From NCBI GenBank assembly GCA_002104895.1, contig MCFG01000145.1, positions 62,001-126,000 on the forward strand: 64,000 nucleotides of DNA. The letters are read 5' to 3'. Shown here in pieces: positions 46,357-60,429 of this stretch. The stretch comes from Anaeromyces robustus (lineage: Eukaryota > Neocallimastigomycota > Neocallimastigomycetes > Neocallimastigales > Neocallimastigaceae). The notes beneath the pieces were generated by a model, which worked only from the letters and a program-made list of their open reading frames with translations, had not been told where the DNA came from and searched no databases. The position numbers and the translations under genes were made by a program. Within the stretch, counting starts at the first letter, position 1. Every line of letters starts with the position of its first letter.

Positions 46357-48740
46357 ATGATATACCAAGAGTAAGTTATAAAAAATTATATATATGTATA
46401 TATATAATTTTAATGAAATAATTATAACATATATTTATTCTATTGTCACCTTTATATATAATAATAAAAGCATACCAGAAAAAAAAGATATAAATGAATT
46501 AAAAACTGAATATATTAACGATTTCAATTTGAATAACAATGATAATATTGTAAAGAAAAAAAAAAATTATATATATAATATATTTATAGTTTATTATATA
46601 TAGAAAAATTTTTGTTTTTTTTGGTAATAATAATTATTTTTCAAATAATGTAATATTTTTGTTAAAAAAGCGTAATGATAATAAAATTGAAATTGATAAT
46701 GAATTAGATGAAGCGTTTCAAGATTTATCATTTAATGTTAAAGGTATAAAGAATAAATCTACTGTAAATTATACCCAAAATCAACATAATAGTATGAATG
46801 AAAAAAAATATGCTGATTTTCATAATGCACTAGATGGATTATTAAAAGATGACGACAATGATAATGTAGAGTCCATAGAATACATTCAAGAAAATAATAA
46901 AAGTACTGAAATTAATACCATTACTAAAGATAATATTAATAAAGATAAAGATAAAGATAATAAGATAAAGGATGATAACGATAATAAAAATAAAAATAAT
47001 AATGAAGAAATGGAACAAAATGGGAATAACGAAATAATAAATGATAATGCAATTAATATAAAAAAGGATTTCACTAATAATGACAACATAAATAGTATAA
47101 GCAATAACAAAACAATCAATAATAATCATATAAAAAATAATTGTATAAATAACTATGATAATAATGAAATTAAAAACAATAAGCTTGTTAATGACAACGA
47201 CGATAATAATAAGAAAAATGATAATAAAATAATAAAGGATAAAACTATTCAATATGATAATAATCACTTAAGTGATATATCACAAATTAATAATGTTCAA
47301 TATTATGATAACTATAATAATTATGCAACAAATAATATAATAAATAATGAACCGTATATTAGTAATACCGAATTATATGATATAAATAATAATAAGATAA
47401 TATCGATAGACACTAATCATATTAATATTGAGAATATAAATAATATATCTTCGTCTTTTAAACATTGTAAGTACATAAAAAAAAAATAACAATTGAAATT
47501 ATTTTTAATATATATCCTTTTTAAATAAAATAAAAAAAATTCTAAATTGATAAATAATTAACTTGGCACTTTTTTGTTATATTTTAATAAAAATGTAGAT
47601 AATAATACCATAAAAGAAAATAATGAATTAATTTATCAATATGAAGATAATGATGAATTATTTAATCGTTATGAAGAAATGAAAAAGAAGATATCATATT
47701 TATCTTCTAATGGGTATTATGATATAGTTAATAAATATTCCAATTCAAATAATTTCAGAAAATCGGATTCAAATCATACTCTTGTGAATCATGAAGAAAT
47801 GAATGCTTTAAAAGATAATAGTATATCAATAATAAATTCTATTGATAATTCATACGTATCAAGTAAAAGTTCTTCATCCCATATAGAAAATTATAATTAT
47901 GATAATATTAATAATATAAAAAATGAAAATACAATTTTAAAAGAAAAGGTATTAGTTTTTTTTTTATTATTATTATTATTAATTAACAAAATAAAATATA
48001 ATATATTAACAATTATCTAAAAATATATAATGATATGTTAAATACTTTAAAAAAAAAATAAAATAAAAGTTAAAAAAATTAAAACAAGAATTTAATACGA
48101 AAATAAAAGAAAATAAAAGTTTAAATATTCAACTATCAGAAATTAAAAATAAAATAGAAGATATTATCCATAAAAATAAGTAATTATCACTTTACCATAT
48201 AATAACTATTTAAAATTTTATAATAACTATTTCCTTTTTTTTTTTTTTTATTTTAATTTATTTATTAATTTTATTTTATTATATTTTATCAATTATTCAA
48301 GTCTTGAATTAAATAAAGAAAAAATGAAACATATATCAGAAAAATCAAAATTGAATTCTCATATATCAGAAATTACTCATAAATGTACTTTATATGAAAG
48401 GTTCGAATTTATAAAAATTATATAATATATATATATATTATTTAAATATATATATTATTTAATTTAAATATATATAAAATATATACTTATATATATATTT
48501 AAATTAATTTTTTAGTACCATAAAAAATAAAGATAGAATAATAGATGATTTAAAAATTCAATTAGAAGTACTAAATGAAGGAACAACTCAAAAATTAAAA
48601 AAATATGATGAAGAAAATAAAAAAAATATAAAGCTTTATAATGATTCTCAAACTGAAGTAACTATTTATATTATATCAACTTTTTTTTTTTTTTTTTTTT
48701 TTTTTATAAAAATGTTACATAATGTCTAATATTTTTAAAA

Positions 48741-48774
<34 letters not shown>

Positions 48775-49007
48775 AATAGCAATAAGAAAAGATATAATAC
48801 AACAGAAACAAAATTATGAAATTGAGATCCATAATATAAAATCAGAAAATGAGAAAGTAATATTTGCATTAAAATAAATTAAAAAAAAAATTTTTTTTTA
48901 TAATAATATTATATATTATATATTTATTATAATTATTTAAAAATATATTATTTGATGTAAATTAAATTATTGATATAATTTTCATTTTTTTCCCTTATAT
49001 ATATACA

Positions 49008-49039
<32 letters not shown>

Positions 49040-50237
49040 AAGAGAATTTGCTAATCATGATAAGCAAGAATTATCAATGGAAAATAATAGATTAGAAAAA
49101 GAAAAAATGAATTTGAAGAAAAAAATAAGTGAACTTGAAAATGAAAAAGAAATTATGAAAATTAATATTGAAGATAAAGAAAAGAAAATTAAAGAATTAG
49201 AAAAAATTAAAGAATCAACAAAGTTACAAAACGAAATAATAAAGTATTAAAATATATATATTTTTATGTTATATATAATTTAAGTATCAGTTTTATAATA
49301 GGAAAAAAAATTTTTTTTTAATATTTATAGAAAAAAAAATAAAGAATTAGAACAAAAAATACAAATAAATGATCAAGAAAATAGTTATATGAAAAAAAAG
49401 TTTTCTAAAGAATTTACAAAAATAAAAAAACTATCTCAAGGATTAAAGGTATAATAATAAAAATAATAATAAAAATAATAATAAAAATAATAATAAAAAT
49501 AATAACAATATTATTATTATATATAAATATTTCAAAATTAATTTATTTTAATCTAAAAAAAAAAAAAAAACTTTAGAAATCTTTAGAAGAAGAAAGAAAA
49601 TTACATGAAAAAGAAATATTAAAATTTAAAGAAAATAATGAAGCTTTAACTGAAAAAATAAAAAACCAAGAAATATTAAATGAGAAAGTAATAAATAATA
49701 ATAATAATTAAATAAAATAAATAAAATATATATATATATTTATATATTTATTAAAATAATGGGTTATTAATTAATATATTATTGTTGTAATAATTATCAT
49801 TATTATATTGTTAAAATTAGAAATGTAATAATTACATATTAAAAATACAGGACCAAAATAAAAAAATACAACAATATGAAAATAATATAGCAGAATCAAA
49901 AAAGAATGAAAGAATCTTAAAGTAAATTTTAATAAAAGCATACATTATAAATTATTTTATTTATAAGTAATTATTTATTTATTTGTTATTAACGATTTAT
50001 TTAATAATAATAATCATTAATCATTAGAAATCAATATGAAAAAAAAATAGAAAAGCTGCAAAATAAAATTAAAGAGGTATAAATTAAATTAAAAAAAAAA
50101 ATTATTTATATATATATATTATTATTATAAATTAACCATTTTATAATTATAACTATAATAATTTTAATAAAAAGGTTGAAAAAAAAAGTAAAGCCTTTTT
50201 TGCATATTTGAATAATCAAACTAGTGGCTTAATATAA
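46357..50237 (+). CDS. Coiled-coil protein with Asn/Asp/Lys-rich head, function unknown (14 exons)
   Basis: Coding exons: 46357-46370, 46471-46549, 46671-47466, 47599-47948, 48070-48179, 48302-48400, 48516-48657, 48773-48856, 49038-49243, 49331-49448, 49577-49687, 49851-49921, 50028-50076, 50175-50237. They close to 763 residues plus TAA. Residues about 30-300 are Asn/Asp/Lys-rich and disordered. From about 300 on there is a Glu/Lys-rich heptad pattern (ENSRLEKEKMNLKKKISELE-type) over some 450 residues, a long coiled coil typical of cytoskeletal, Golgi or spindle-pole tethers. It ends FFAYLNNQTSGLI. No known domain is recognised. The coiled coil is split into ten short exons; the disordered head lies mostly on one. 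The first exon is 14 nt (MIYQ plus two bases). Exon joins are inferred from frame and GT..AG sites only. Confidence 0.75.
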
Positions 50238-50684
50238 TTTAATTAATCTTATAATAGAAATTACCAAATTTTTTATGATTTATTATGATGGTATTGATAT
50301 AATAATAATAATTGATAGAGTAATGATTCTTTTTTTTTTTTTAAGAAAATAATAATAATAATAATAATAATAATTAATAACAATTGATAAAATAATGATT
50401 CTTTTTTAAAAAATAACAATAATAATTATCTAAAAAAATAAAAATTATTTAAATAATTATAATTATACCAATATATAAATAATAATGTAACAAAATATAT
50501 AATTTTAAATAGATTTATTAAACGATTATAAAATTTAATATTTTATGTAATAAAAATACGTAATTATAATATATATTATATATTATATATTGATATAAAC
50601 AAGAAAAAAAATATTCAATAAATAAAGTTATTGGTTTTTTTTTTTTTTTTTTTTTTTTTAATTTTTATTTTCTTTTTATTTTTA

Positions 50685-50715
<31 letters not shown>

Positions 50716-51508
50716 TATTTATTTATTTATTCATTTTTTTTTTTACCGTTTTTATTTAGATCTTTTTTAATAATTAAATAAAAAAAAAATTTTTTTTAAA
50801 AGTTATGTTATGGTAATTATTTTTATATGTTACATACTTTAATTTATTTTCTTTTATTTTTAATTTTTAATTTTCTTTATTTTTTTATTATTATAATTAA
50901 TTAATATTTTTTACTTATTTTACATTTTTACTTCTTTTGAAAAATCTTTTTTTATTTTTTTGTACTTTGTATTTTTTTATTTATTTATTAATTAATTATT
51001 CATTAATTTACTTATTCATTTATTTATGAGTTTATTTATTTATTAATTTATTAAATTTTGTCATTAATTAAAACTAAATATATTAACAAATGTATTCTAA
51101 TATACTACAAATAAATTTTAATTACTAATAATTTTTATTTCAAATTTTTTTTTAAAAAAAAAAAAAATACAAAATCACATTTATTAATAAAAAAATAAAA
51201 ATAAATTTTTTTTTAATAATTAATAATTAAATATTAAATATTAAATATTAATTAATATAATAATATTTATTATATTATATTTATTATATTTATTATAATA
51301 GTAATTATATTTATTATAATAGTATTTTATTATTATATTTATTATATATTATTATATATTATTTAATTAGTTAAATTTTTTTTTTTAATTTTTGTTTTTT
51401 GACACTTTTTATTTAATTATTCCAAAAATAAAAAAATAAAAAATAAAAAATAAAAAAATAAAAAATTTAAAAATTTATACATAATATTGAATTAATAAAA
51501 AAAAAACA

Positions 51509-51543
<35 letters not shown>

Positions 51544-54117
51544 AAAAGGGAATATAATTAATAAACAAAACAAAAACTTTTTTAAATAGCAATAATTAAT
51601 TAAAATGATTTCAAAAATAATACTATAATCTATTTATTAAAAGTCTTCAATAATAAGTACCTCCTAAATAAACAAATAAAAATAAAAATAAAAATAAAAA
51701 TAAATAAATAAATAAATAATAAATAATAAAAGTTATGGTTAATAAATAAATCAATAATAGTAAATAATAGGAATCCTTAGGTAATAATCATGAAAGGCAT
51801 GACTTATGGTATAAAATTATTGAATAAATTAATATATATAATAAATCTATTTAAATCAATTATTCATCTTTTTAATATATCCTATTTCAATACTATTTTC
51901 ATTATATTTTAATAAATACTACAATTAAATTCTAATAAATAGTATAATAAATAATTTAATTGAATTTATAAATAAATAATGAAATATATTTATTTGAGAA
52001 AAAAAAAAAAAACTTTTTTTTTATTTGAATATTTTAACTTATTACTCCATATATGTTAAAATATAAATGGTAATTAATTATAATATATATGAAATATATG
52101 ATAAAATATATTATTAGTTTATATAATAATAAAGTTAAAATATATTAAAATATATTGACTACCCTTTATAGTGGTTTAAACCTGTTACTTATTTTACCAT
52201 ATATAATTAAAAAAAAAATTTTTAAAAAGGATTTTTTATTAATTCAATAATAGATTTTAAAATATAAATAATATATAATATCAATATTATTGTAATATAT
52301 TATATCAATATATTTAATTAATTATAATAAATAATACTAATGAGGGCTATTTAAAAAATAACTTTATTTCTTATAAAAATAAATAACATAATTCTAACCC
52401 GATAGATTAATTATATATTAAATTATAAATCAATATAGGATATATAAGATTCAATAGAATAAAAATATATATTATAATATATTAGACAATTTATTATTTT
52501 GAGATTTTATAAATTTATAATTTAATATATGGAATATATAATACAATATAAAGTATTATACATATTAAAATATATTGATAACATAATAATAATACAATCC
52601 ACGTATATTATAATTTTTAAAAATTGAATAATAAAAATAAAAAGTTTAATTATTATAAATATATTATAATTAATAAATATATAAAGTTACATAATAATTA
52701 TAATTATAATTATAATAATAATGAATAATCTTTTTTTTTTATATATATAAATATATATAATTTATTGCTATTTAAAATTTTGTAAATAATAATAAGTAAA
52801 TAAAAAAAATAACTAATAAATAAACAATATTAATAAATAAATAAATATATATTAAATAAATAAATAAATAAATAATAATTAATTATTTTAATTATATTTT
52901 ATTACCTGAAATAATATTATTAATATTATAATATAAAAATAATAAATAATAATAAATAATAATAAATAATAATAATAATAAAAAAAATATTAAAATTAAA
53001 ATTTTTGTATATCTTGAAACTGAAATATTAAAATATTAACAAATTATTGAATATATATTAAAAAAATATTTAAAATTATTTAAAAAAAACATAAAAATAA
53101 AAAAAATTTTTTTTTTCTTTTGTTCTTTTTATTAATGAAAAAAAGAAAGGATTTTCTTTATTAAATGATTAACTAGAGTAATTTTTTTTTTATCTTTTTT
53201 TATTTTAAATATTCCATTATTCTCTTTCCTTTATATTTTTGTTCCATTACTTATTTTTTTTTTGTTCATTGTAGTCTTTCATAATTTTTGATTACTTTTG
53301 ATACAATGAAAGGTAAAATAATAATTATATTAAAAAAAAAGATTAACTTTAATATTTTTTTTTTCTATTTTGAATATATAGGTGTTTTTTTATATAGAAT
53401 TTTTTATATTTATACATATAATAATTATTTTTTTTAAAAAAATGAAAAAAGTAGAAAAGTAAAATAGTATAATATATAAATTAAAAAAAAAAAAAAACAA
53501 ATAATAGAATAATTATAAATATTAAAAGTATTATTAAAAGTCAAATAACAAATTTAAATTTAATAACAGAAAAGAGAAAAAAAAACTTAATGTTGAAACT
53601 TATACAATAAAAATAAAATTTACTAATAGTTTATATACATATGATATGATACTTGGAATCAATTAAAATTTGTATATTTTGTTTTTTTCTCATTATTAGA
53701 AGATTTAAAAGTTAGAAATTTAAAAATTCAAATTTTATTAAAAATCACAGACAATAAAAATAATATCTTTAATAAAAGATAAAAAATCAAAAAAGAAAAA
53801 GAAAAATATTAATATTTAAAAATAAAACATTTATAAAACATTTATTTTTTAATAGAATAAATTATATATTATTATAAAAATAATTATAATTTTAGTATAA
53901 TTAATAAATAAATAAAATAACTAATATTTAACACTTTATATTATTATGTATATTTTTATAAAAATATATTATATCATTTACAATATAGATTCTTTTTTTA
54001 TTTTATAAAACAACAAAAAAGGAAAGAATGTTATTTTATAATAAAAAAGATGTAGAAAAGTAAACGCTTTTTCACTCTTTTTTTTTATTTCTACTTTTTT
54101 ATAATATATACAAAAAA

Positions 54118-54163
<46 letters not shown>

Positions 54164-54254
54164 AAAAAAAATAAAAAAAAATAAAAAAAAAATTGTATAT
54201 ACGTTCTTAATTTTCTAGCAATAAATTATCATTTGAAATTTAAACACATAAAAG

Positions 54255-54287
<33 letters not shown>

Positions 54288-54533
54288 TAATACTTTTTGA
54301 ATAGAATCAAAAGCCAATTTACACTTGTTTTTGAAACAAAACTTAATATTTTTTACAGCTCATAAATTATTATTGAAAATCAAAATTTTTACACCTAATT
54401 TTCTATTTTATTGAATAATAGAAAAAGAGTAATCCTTTTTTTGTCATTAGTGTTATTATTATTACCATTATTATATTGTTTGGTTATTTTGATATTTGAT
54501 ATATTATTAATCATATAAAACAATAGTATTGAA
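50238..54533. other. Long intergenic region, no gene recognised
   Basis: About 4.3 kb. It holds TTTTTA units (50660-50715), T/A runs, (TAAA)n near 51508-51545 and AAAATA units near 51430-51465, and long A-runs at about 54122-54160 and 54255-54284 shortly before the exonuclease gene. Stops occur in all frames. Confidence 0.6.
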
Positions 54534-56685
54534 ATGTTCCCTAGTACACGATTTTCAAATATTGAATGTGTTTTTTATCCAAATTGCGAAAAGGGAGATC
54601 TTTGCCCATTTGCACATAATAAAATAAGAAATAATCAAAAAATTAAACTTAAATCATATTCAGGAAATAGTGATAAATACTCAAAAAATAATAATTATAC
54701 AAGTTATAATTCAAATAATATTAATAACTATGGAAAAAAATCTTCACATTATTCACCAAAACAAGACCATACAGTAAAGAAAACCTATAAAAAGATTAAT
54801 ATTCAAACAGATAACAATGAAAATCATAGTTATGTACGTGGTCATGGAAGAAATAGTAGTAGTGGAAGTTATTCAAGTTTAAGTAGAAGCAAAAATTATA
54901 GTATGAATAGCAATAGTTCCAATTCTTCATCTCATTCAACAGAAGATAATAAAAATAAAAGATATCGTAGTAATAGTACTAGTAATAATTCTACTGTTAT
55001 TTCTTCTAGTTATCATTCTAAAACAAGTTCACCTTCACATGGTAAAATTAATTCTAGTTCTAATAATGCAAAGCTTATGACATCCTCTCTTCCTACCTCA
55101 AACGTCAAAGATGATGTTGCAAGTTCAATAGAAGCATTTGAGAAAAAATATGAAAGTAGTATTGAACCTGGTTCAATACCAAAAATTTATCCTACAGCTA
55201 TTAGTAAAATTCCAAGAAATGTTAGGCAAAAAATGGCATTAACATTTTATAAGGAATTTCAAAGAATTTATAAACCTATTCTTAAAATAAATCCAGATTT
55301 AGCAAGACAACATTCATTGGATCAAGAAAAGGCTTTATATGATAAAAGTTCTAAAAAAACCTATAAATTATCTGCTTCACATATTTTAACTCATCTTAAA
55401 GCAAGAGATATTGCTACTTCTATTCAAGATACTGGAATTGATGGAATATATAAACCTCCATCTGCCATAAAAAAGGAAGAGGAATCTAAAGGAATTGATG
55501 AAGCGGATTACAAACTTCTTTTAACTTATTTAGTTAAAGATGATCAATTTAAAAGGTTAAATTACCCCACCATGGAATTATTAAATGAATACAACGAAAA
55601 CAAGGATAATAGAGAAGAAATTTTAAAGGCTGAATTGGAAAGAGCTAAAAATGAAGAACAGGAATTAAAAAATAAAAATCCAGGTTCACCATCTTATTCT
55701 TCACCAAATAATTTCGTAGCAAATTCAAAAACTTATGGTAAAATATTTTCAACGATTAAAGATAAAACTAAAACCTGTGCTCGATGTCAATGTCGTTTTA
55801 CCCCAAAAAGTAATACAGATGTACCATTATTAACTGAAAAAGAAAAGGAAGCCTGTTCCTATCATTATGGAAAATTAAGAAAAGCCCCACATTCTTCTAC
55901 ACGTGTTTATAGTTGTTGTGATAATCCAGTGGGAAGTGAAGGTTGTACCAAAGGTCCACACGTCTGGAAATGTGAAACTTTTGATGGTTTACAAGATGAT
56001 ATACCATTTACTCAACTTCCAGAAGCTGATCCAAATAATGATAAATTATTAAAAGTAGTTGCACTTGATTGTGAAATGGTAAACATCTATATTAAAATAA
56101 AAATGAAATAAAATATTTTTATTATATCATTTATTTATTTATTTATTTATTTATATAATATGTATAGTTATGTAGTATTATAACATTATTAAAATTATTT
56201 ATTATTTATTATTTATTATTTATATATATATATTCTTATATGATACTAATTATTTATATAATTATATACATTAGTCTTATACCACTGGTGGTTTAGAATT
56301 AACAAGAATTACAGTTATTGATTGGAAAGGAAACACGGTTATTGATGAATTATGTAAACCTCATAATTGCATTATTGATTTAAATACTAGATATTCTGGA
56401 ATTAAAGAATTAAATACAGCAACATTAGATCTAGATGGTGTTAAACAAAAAATGGCAAAAATTATGAGTAGAGATACAATTATTATTGGACAAGGGTAAT
56501 GATAAAAAATAATTATTTTTACATATTATTATAAAAAAAAAAAAAAAAAGAAAAATACTCAAAAAAAAAAATATATATTAATAATAAATATCTAATTATA
56601 TATTTTATTATTATGATTATTATTTTATTTTTATTATTGATTAGACTTGAAAATGATTTAAATGCATTAAGAGTAAATATTAATT

Positions 56686-56716
<31 letters not shown>

Positions 56717-57030
56717 TAAATATTATTACATATATATACAATAATATAAATATTATTACATATATATATATATATTAAAATTTATAACCTTTATATAATT
56801 TATATTAGTTAATACATGAAAGAGTTATAGATACAGTACTTCTTTACCCACATCCAATGGGTTTGCCATGGAGATTTGGATTAAGATATTTAGCAAATAA
56901 ATATTTACAAAGATTTATTCAAGATGGTACTGATGGACATGATTCTTATGAAGATTCCAAAACTTGTATTGATTTAGTAAAATTAAAGATACAAAAAGGT
57001 CCAAACTTTGGTATTGTTCATGGCATATAA
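54534..57030 (+). CDS. REXO1: REXO1/Rex-type 3'-5' RNA exonuclease with N-terminal CCCH finger
   Basis: DEDDh-family exonuclease; yeast relatives Rex1/Rex3 trim 5S rRNA, tRNA and other small RNAs. Coding exons: 54534-56078, 56275-56495, 56645-56672, 56809-57030; 671 residues plus TAA. N-terminus: C12-x5-C18-x5-C24-x3-H28, a CCCH zinc finger ([17 protein letters not shown]). Residues 35-200 are Ser/Asn-rich and disordered. Next is the REXO1-type Cys/His module: [34 protein letters not shown]. The nuclease domain follows: VVALDCEM (D512, E514), [22 protein letters not shown] (D593) and [13 protein letters not shown] (H642, D647). All five DEDDh residues are present. Whether the target is rRNA, tRNA or mRNA cannot be told from sequence. 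Confidence 0.95.
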
Positions 57031-59082
57031 TTATCCTTATTTAAAAGGATAACAATAGAAAAAAATAATAAAAAAAAATATAAAAAAATAAAAAAAAAAT
57101 ATAAAAAATATAAAAAAAGAAAATCTTCAAATGAAAAAATTCACATATACCTTACAAAACATATAATCAATAAAAAAGAAAAAACATATAATAAAAAAAA
57201 AAAATCAAAAACAAAAACGAAAAATTAAACAAAAAATAAAAATTCAAAAAACATAAACAAAATATAACGCAAAAAAAAAAAAAAAAATCAAAAAACAAAA
57301 AAAAAAATTATAACCAAAAAAGGAAATAATAATAATTAAAAATACCATAAAAATTAATAAATAAAATAACCTCAAAAAAAAATAGTAAGCATCTTACAAT
57401 TTTTTCAATTATTATAATATTATTTTAAAATAATAATAATAATTAAAAATGGGGAAGAAAAATTAATAAAAATAAAAAAAATAATAAAAAAGAATTATTA
57501 AAAAATAATAATAACAATAAATAAATAAATAAAATAAAATAAAATAAAATAAAATAAAATTAATAAAAATATTTAATTAAACAAAAAATAAGAATAAGAA
57601 TATAATAATAAATAAATAAATAAATATTAAATATATTTAATATTAAATTACCTATAATAAATAATAAATTATATATATTAAAAGATTTAGGTCAATTTTG
57701 AAATATAATAAAAATATATTTATAAATAACAAATAATATTAAATGAAAAATAATAAAATTTTATAATATTAATTATAAATATAAAAAACAAATTTATTAT
57801 TAAAAAATAAATAAATAAATAAATAAATATACAAATAAAAGTTTAAGTATTAATACTTTTATTTTATTTGTTTATAAGAAAAAAAAAATAGCCAAATACA
57901 AACCAATAAACCGTAAAACACACAGTAAAGATTCTACTATAAATTTTACTTATGCTCAACATATCTAATACACATTAACCTATTCAAACCTATATATTTT
58001 TTATATATCACACATTTTATCAAAAACACATAATACATATACATAAATATATTAAATATTATTATTATCGATAGAACATAAAAATAAAAATAAAAAAAAA
58101 TAAAAAAAAAAAGGAAAAATAATAAAGAAAAAAAGAAAAAAAAAAAAAGAAAAAAAGAAAAAAAAAATAATTAAGAAAAACATAGAACAATACAGAAATG
58201 TTTTTAAAAAAAAAATTTTTTTTTTTTTTTTTTTTATATAACATAATATTAAAAATATATTTCTATATATATATATTATTTATATATGTAGGAGAAATTT
58301 TGGAAAAAAAAAATATTGATCAACATTACACAATATTATTACATAAATATATATTATTTAATACTTTATATGATTTTCTAAAACACAGGATTTGCCAAAA
58401 TAATTTCTTTAATATTAAAGTTAAAATATAAAAAAATAATCATTTTTCTTTTTATTTAAAAGTTTTTATTAATATTTTTTTTTTTTTAATTTTATTATTG
58501 CTTAATTGCTTATAATAATAAAATTAAATTTAATGAATAATAAAAATTATAAAAATAAATTGAAATGTTAATCAATAGAAATGATAATTAATAGAATTGA
58601 ATATAACTTTAATGAAAGAAAATGAAAATATAAAAGGAAAAAAAAAAAGAAAAAGAAGAAAAAAAAAAAAGTATTAAGAATATATATAATATATATATAT
58701 TTATTTATATATCAGAAATATGAAAGAGGAAATATATATATATAATTATATCATACAATGAAAAAATGAATTTATACCACAATAATAAAAAAAAAAGTTT
58801 AATCAATTAAGAAAATGAAAATTTTAAAATATAATATACCATTTTAAAATCTTTAATGAATACAAGATATTTTAAGTAGCATCAATATTTTTTTTAAAAA
58901 AAAAAAAAAAAAAGAAAGGAAAAAAAGGAAAAAGAGAAAAAAAAAAAAAAAAGAAAGAAAAAAAAAAGAAAGAAAAAAGGGGAAAAAAAAAAGTAAAACC
59001 TAACTGATAAATCAATTATTTAATCTTTCGAAGAAACAGAAACACTGAATGAATTCACTTATAGGTATTACTTGGGTATTTC

Positions 59083-59140
59083 TCACAATACATGGATATT
59101 TCTTACAATATATGGATATTTCTTACAATATATCAATATA
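59083..59140. repeat. Tandem repeat of a 22-bp unit, TGGATATTTCTTACAATATA
   Basis: Three copies: GGGTATTTCTCACAATACAT, GGATATTTCTTACAATATAT and again GGATATTTCTTACAATATAT, with point changes in the first. Confidence 0.85.
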
Positions 59141-59149
59141 TCAAAAATT

Positions 59150-59180
<31 letters not shown>

Positions 59181-59549
59181 TTATTATTATTTCTTTTTTA
59201 TACATATATAAATGAAGATTTATAAAAGCATAAGCAATTTTTATGCAATATCAAAAAAAAAAAAAAAAAAAAAAAATACATAATAATAATAATAATAATA
59301 ACATCAACAACGACAATAATAAAATTTTTTCATGATATTCTTATTTGAACTCTAAAAAAAAAAAAAAAACAAAGAAAAAAAAAATATTTTATAAATAATG
59401 TGTTTTTTTTTTTTCTTTTTATGTGTTTATTAATTATTATCTATATAATTTTTTTGTCGTTTATTTTTTGGCTTTTGTTATTTTTATCATTGTTTATATA
59501 TTATTATAATTTATTTTATTCTATTCTATTTTATCTATCTATTTACTAT

Positions 59550-60085
59550 TTATTTATTTATTTAATCATTCATTTATTTATTTATATTTTATTTATTCAT
59601 TCATTTATTCATTTATTTATTTATTCATTCATTTATTCATTTATTTATTTATTCATTCATTTATTCATTTATTTACTTATTCATTTATCTATTTATTCAT
59701 TTATCTATTTATTCATTTATTTATTCATTTATCTATTTATTCATTTATTTACTTATTCATTTATTTACTTATTCATCTATCTATTAATTCATTTATCTAT
59801 TTATTCATTTATCTATTTATTCATTCATTTATTCATTTATTTATTTATTTATCTATCTATTTATTCATCTATCTATTAATTCATTTATCTATTTATTCAT
59901 TTATCTATTTATTCTTTCATTTATTCATTTATTTACTTATTCATCTATCTATTAATTCATTTATCTATTTATTCATTTATCTATTTATTCAATTTATCTA
60001 TTTATATATTTATTTATTTATTTATTTATTGATTTATTTATTTATTGATTTTTTTATTGATTTTTTTATTTATTTATTTTTTATT
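59550..60085. repeat. Compound TTTA/TTCA/TCTA tetranucleotide array
   Basis: About 530 bp of TTTA, TTCA and TCTA units in strict 4-bp register. Higher-order blocks such as TTCATTTATCTATTTA recur many times, and the longer block ACTTATTCATCTATCTATTA occurs at least twice. It produces a false 159-residue FIYLF frame. Confidence 0.95.
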
Positions 60086-60429
60086 GATTTTTTTTAATAT
60101 GAATCAAAAAAGAAAAAATTAAATATATGAATAAAGAAAGAAATAAGATATGTATTAAATAATGATTATTTACATATGCTATTAATAATTATTAAATATT
60201 ATTTAATAACCTAAAAAAAAATTTTTTTTTTTTTTTTTTTTTTTTTTAAATATTACATAGACATAAATAAAGTATTAAATAAATAAAAAAAAAATTATAT
60301 ATAAATGTATATAAATTTTTTTTTTTATTTTGATAATATGAAATTAAATATATGTAACAATGACATGACTAATTTTTTTTTTTTTTTAAATGAAAAGAAT
60401 TTTTTAAGGATGGAATAAAAAATAATTAA

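Larger units (their letters stand above)
57031..60429. other. Convergent intergenic region, no gene recognised
   Basis: About 3.4 kb between two 3' ends: A-rich DNA to 57560, purine-rich AAAAG/GAAA stretches (58090-58175, 58630-58670, 58900-58992), a 27-bp threefold repeat (59083-59140) and a 540-bp tetranucleotide array (59550-60085). A plus frame at 58198-58431 has no recognisable motif. Confidence 0.6.

Noticed and set aside
46842-47267. Ile/Val-rich membrane-like frames on minus
   Set aside because: They are shadows of the Asn/Asp/Lys-rich exon of the coiled-coil gene.
58198-58431. Possible small gene (77 residues)
   Set aside because: It starts in a poly-A/poly-T run, has Phe/Lys homopolymers, no motif and no supported splice partner.
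59400-59879. Apparent 159-residue hydrophobic protein
   Set aside because: The frame is a 4-bp repeat read in register; the composition is only FIHLY and there is no coding bias.
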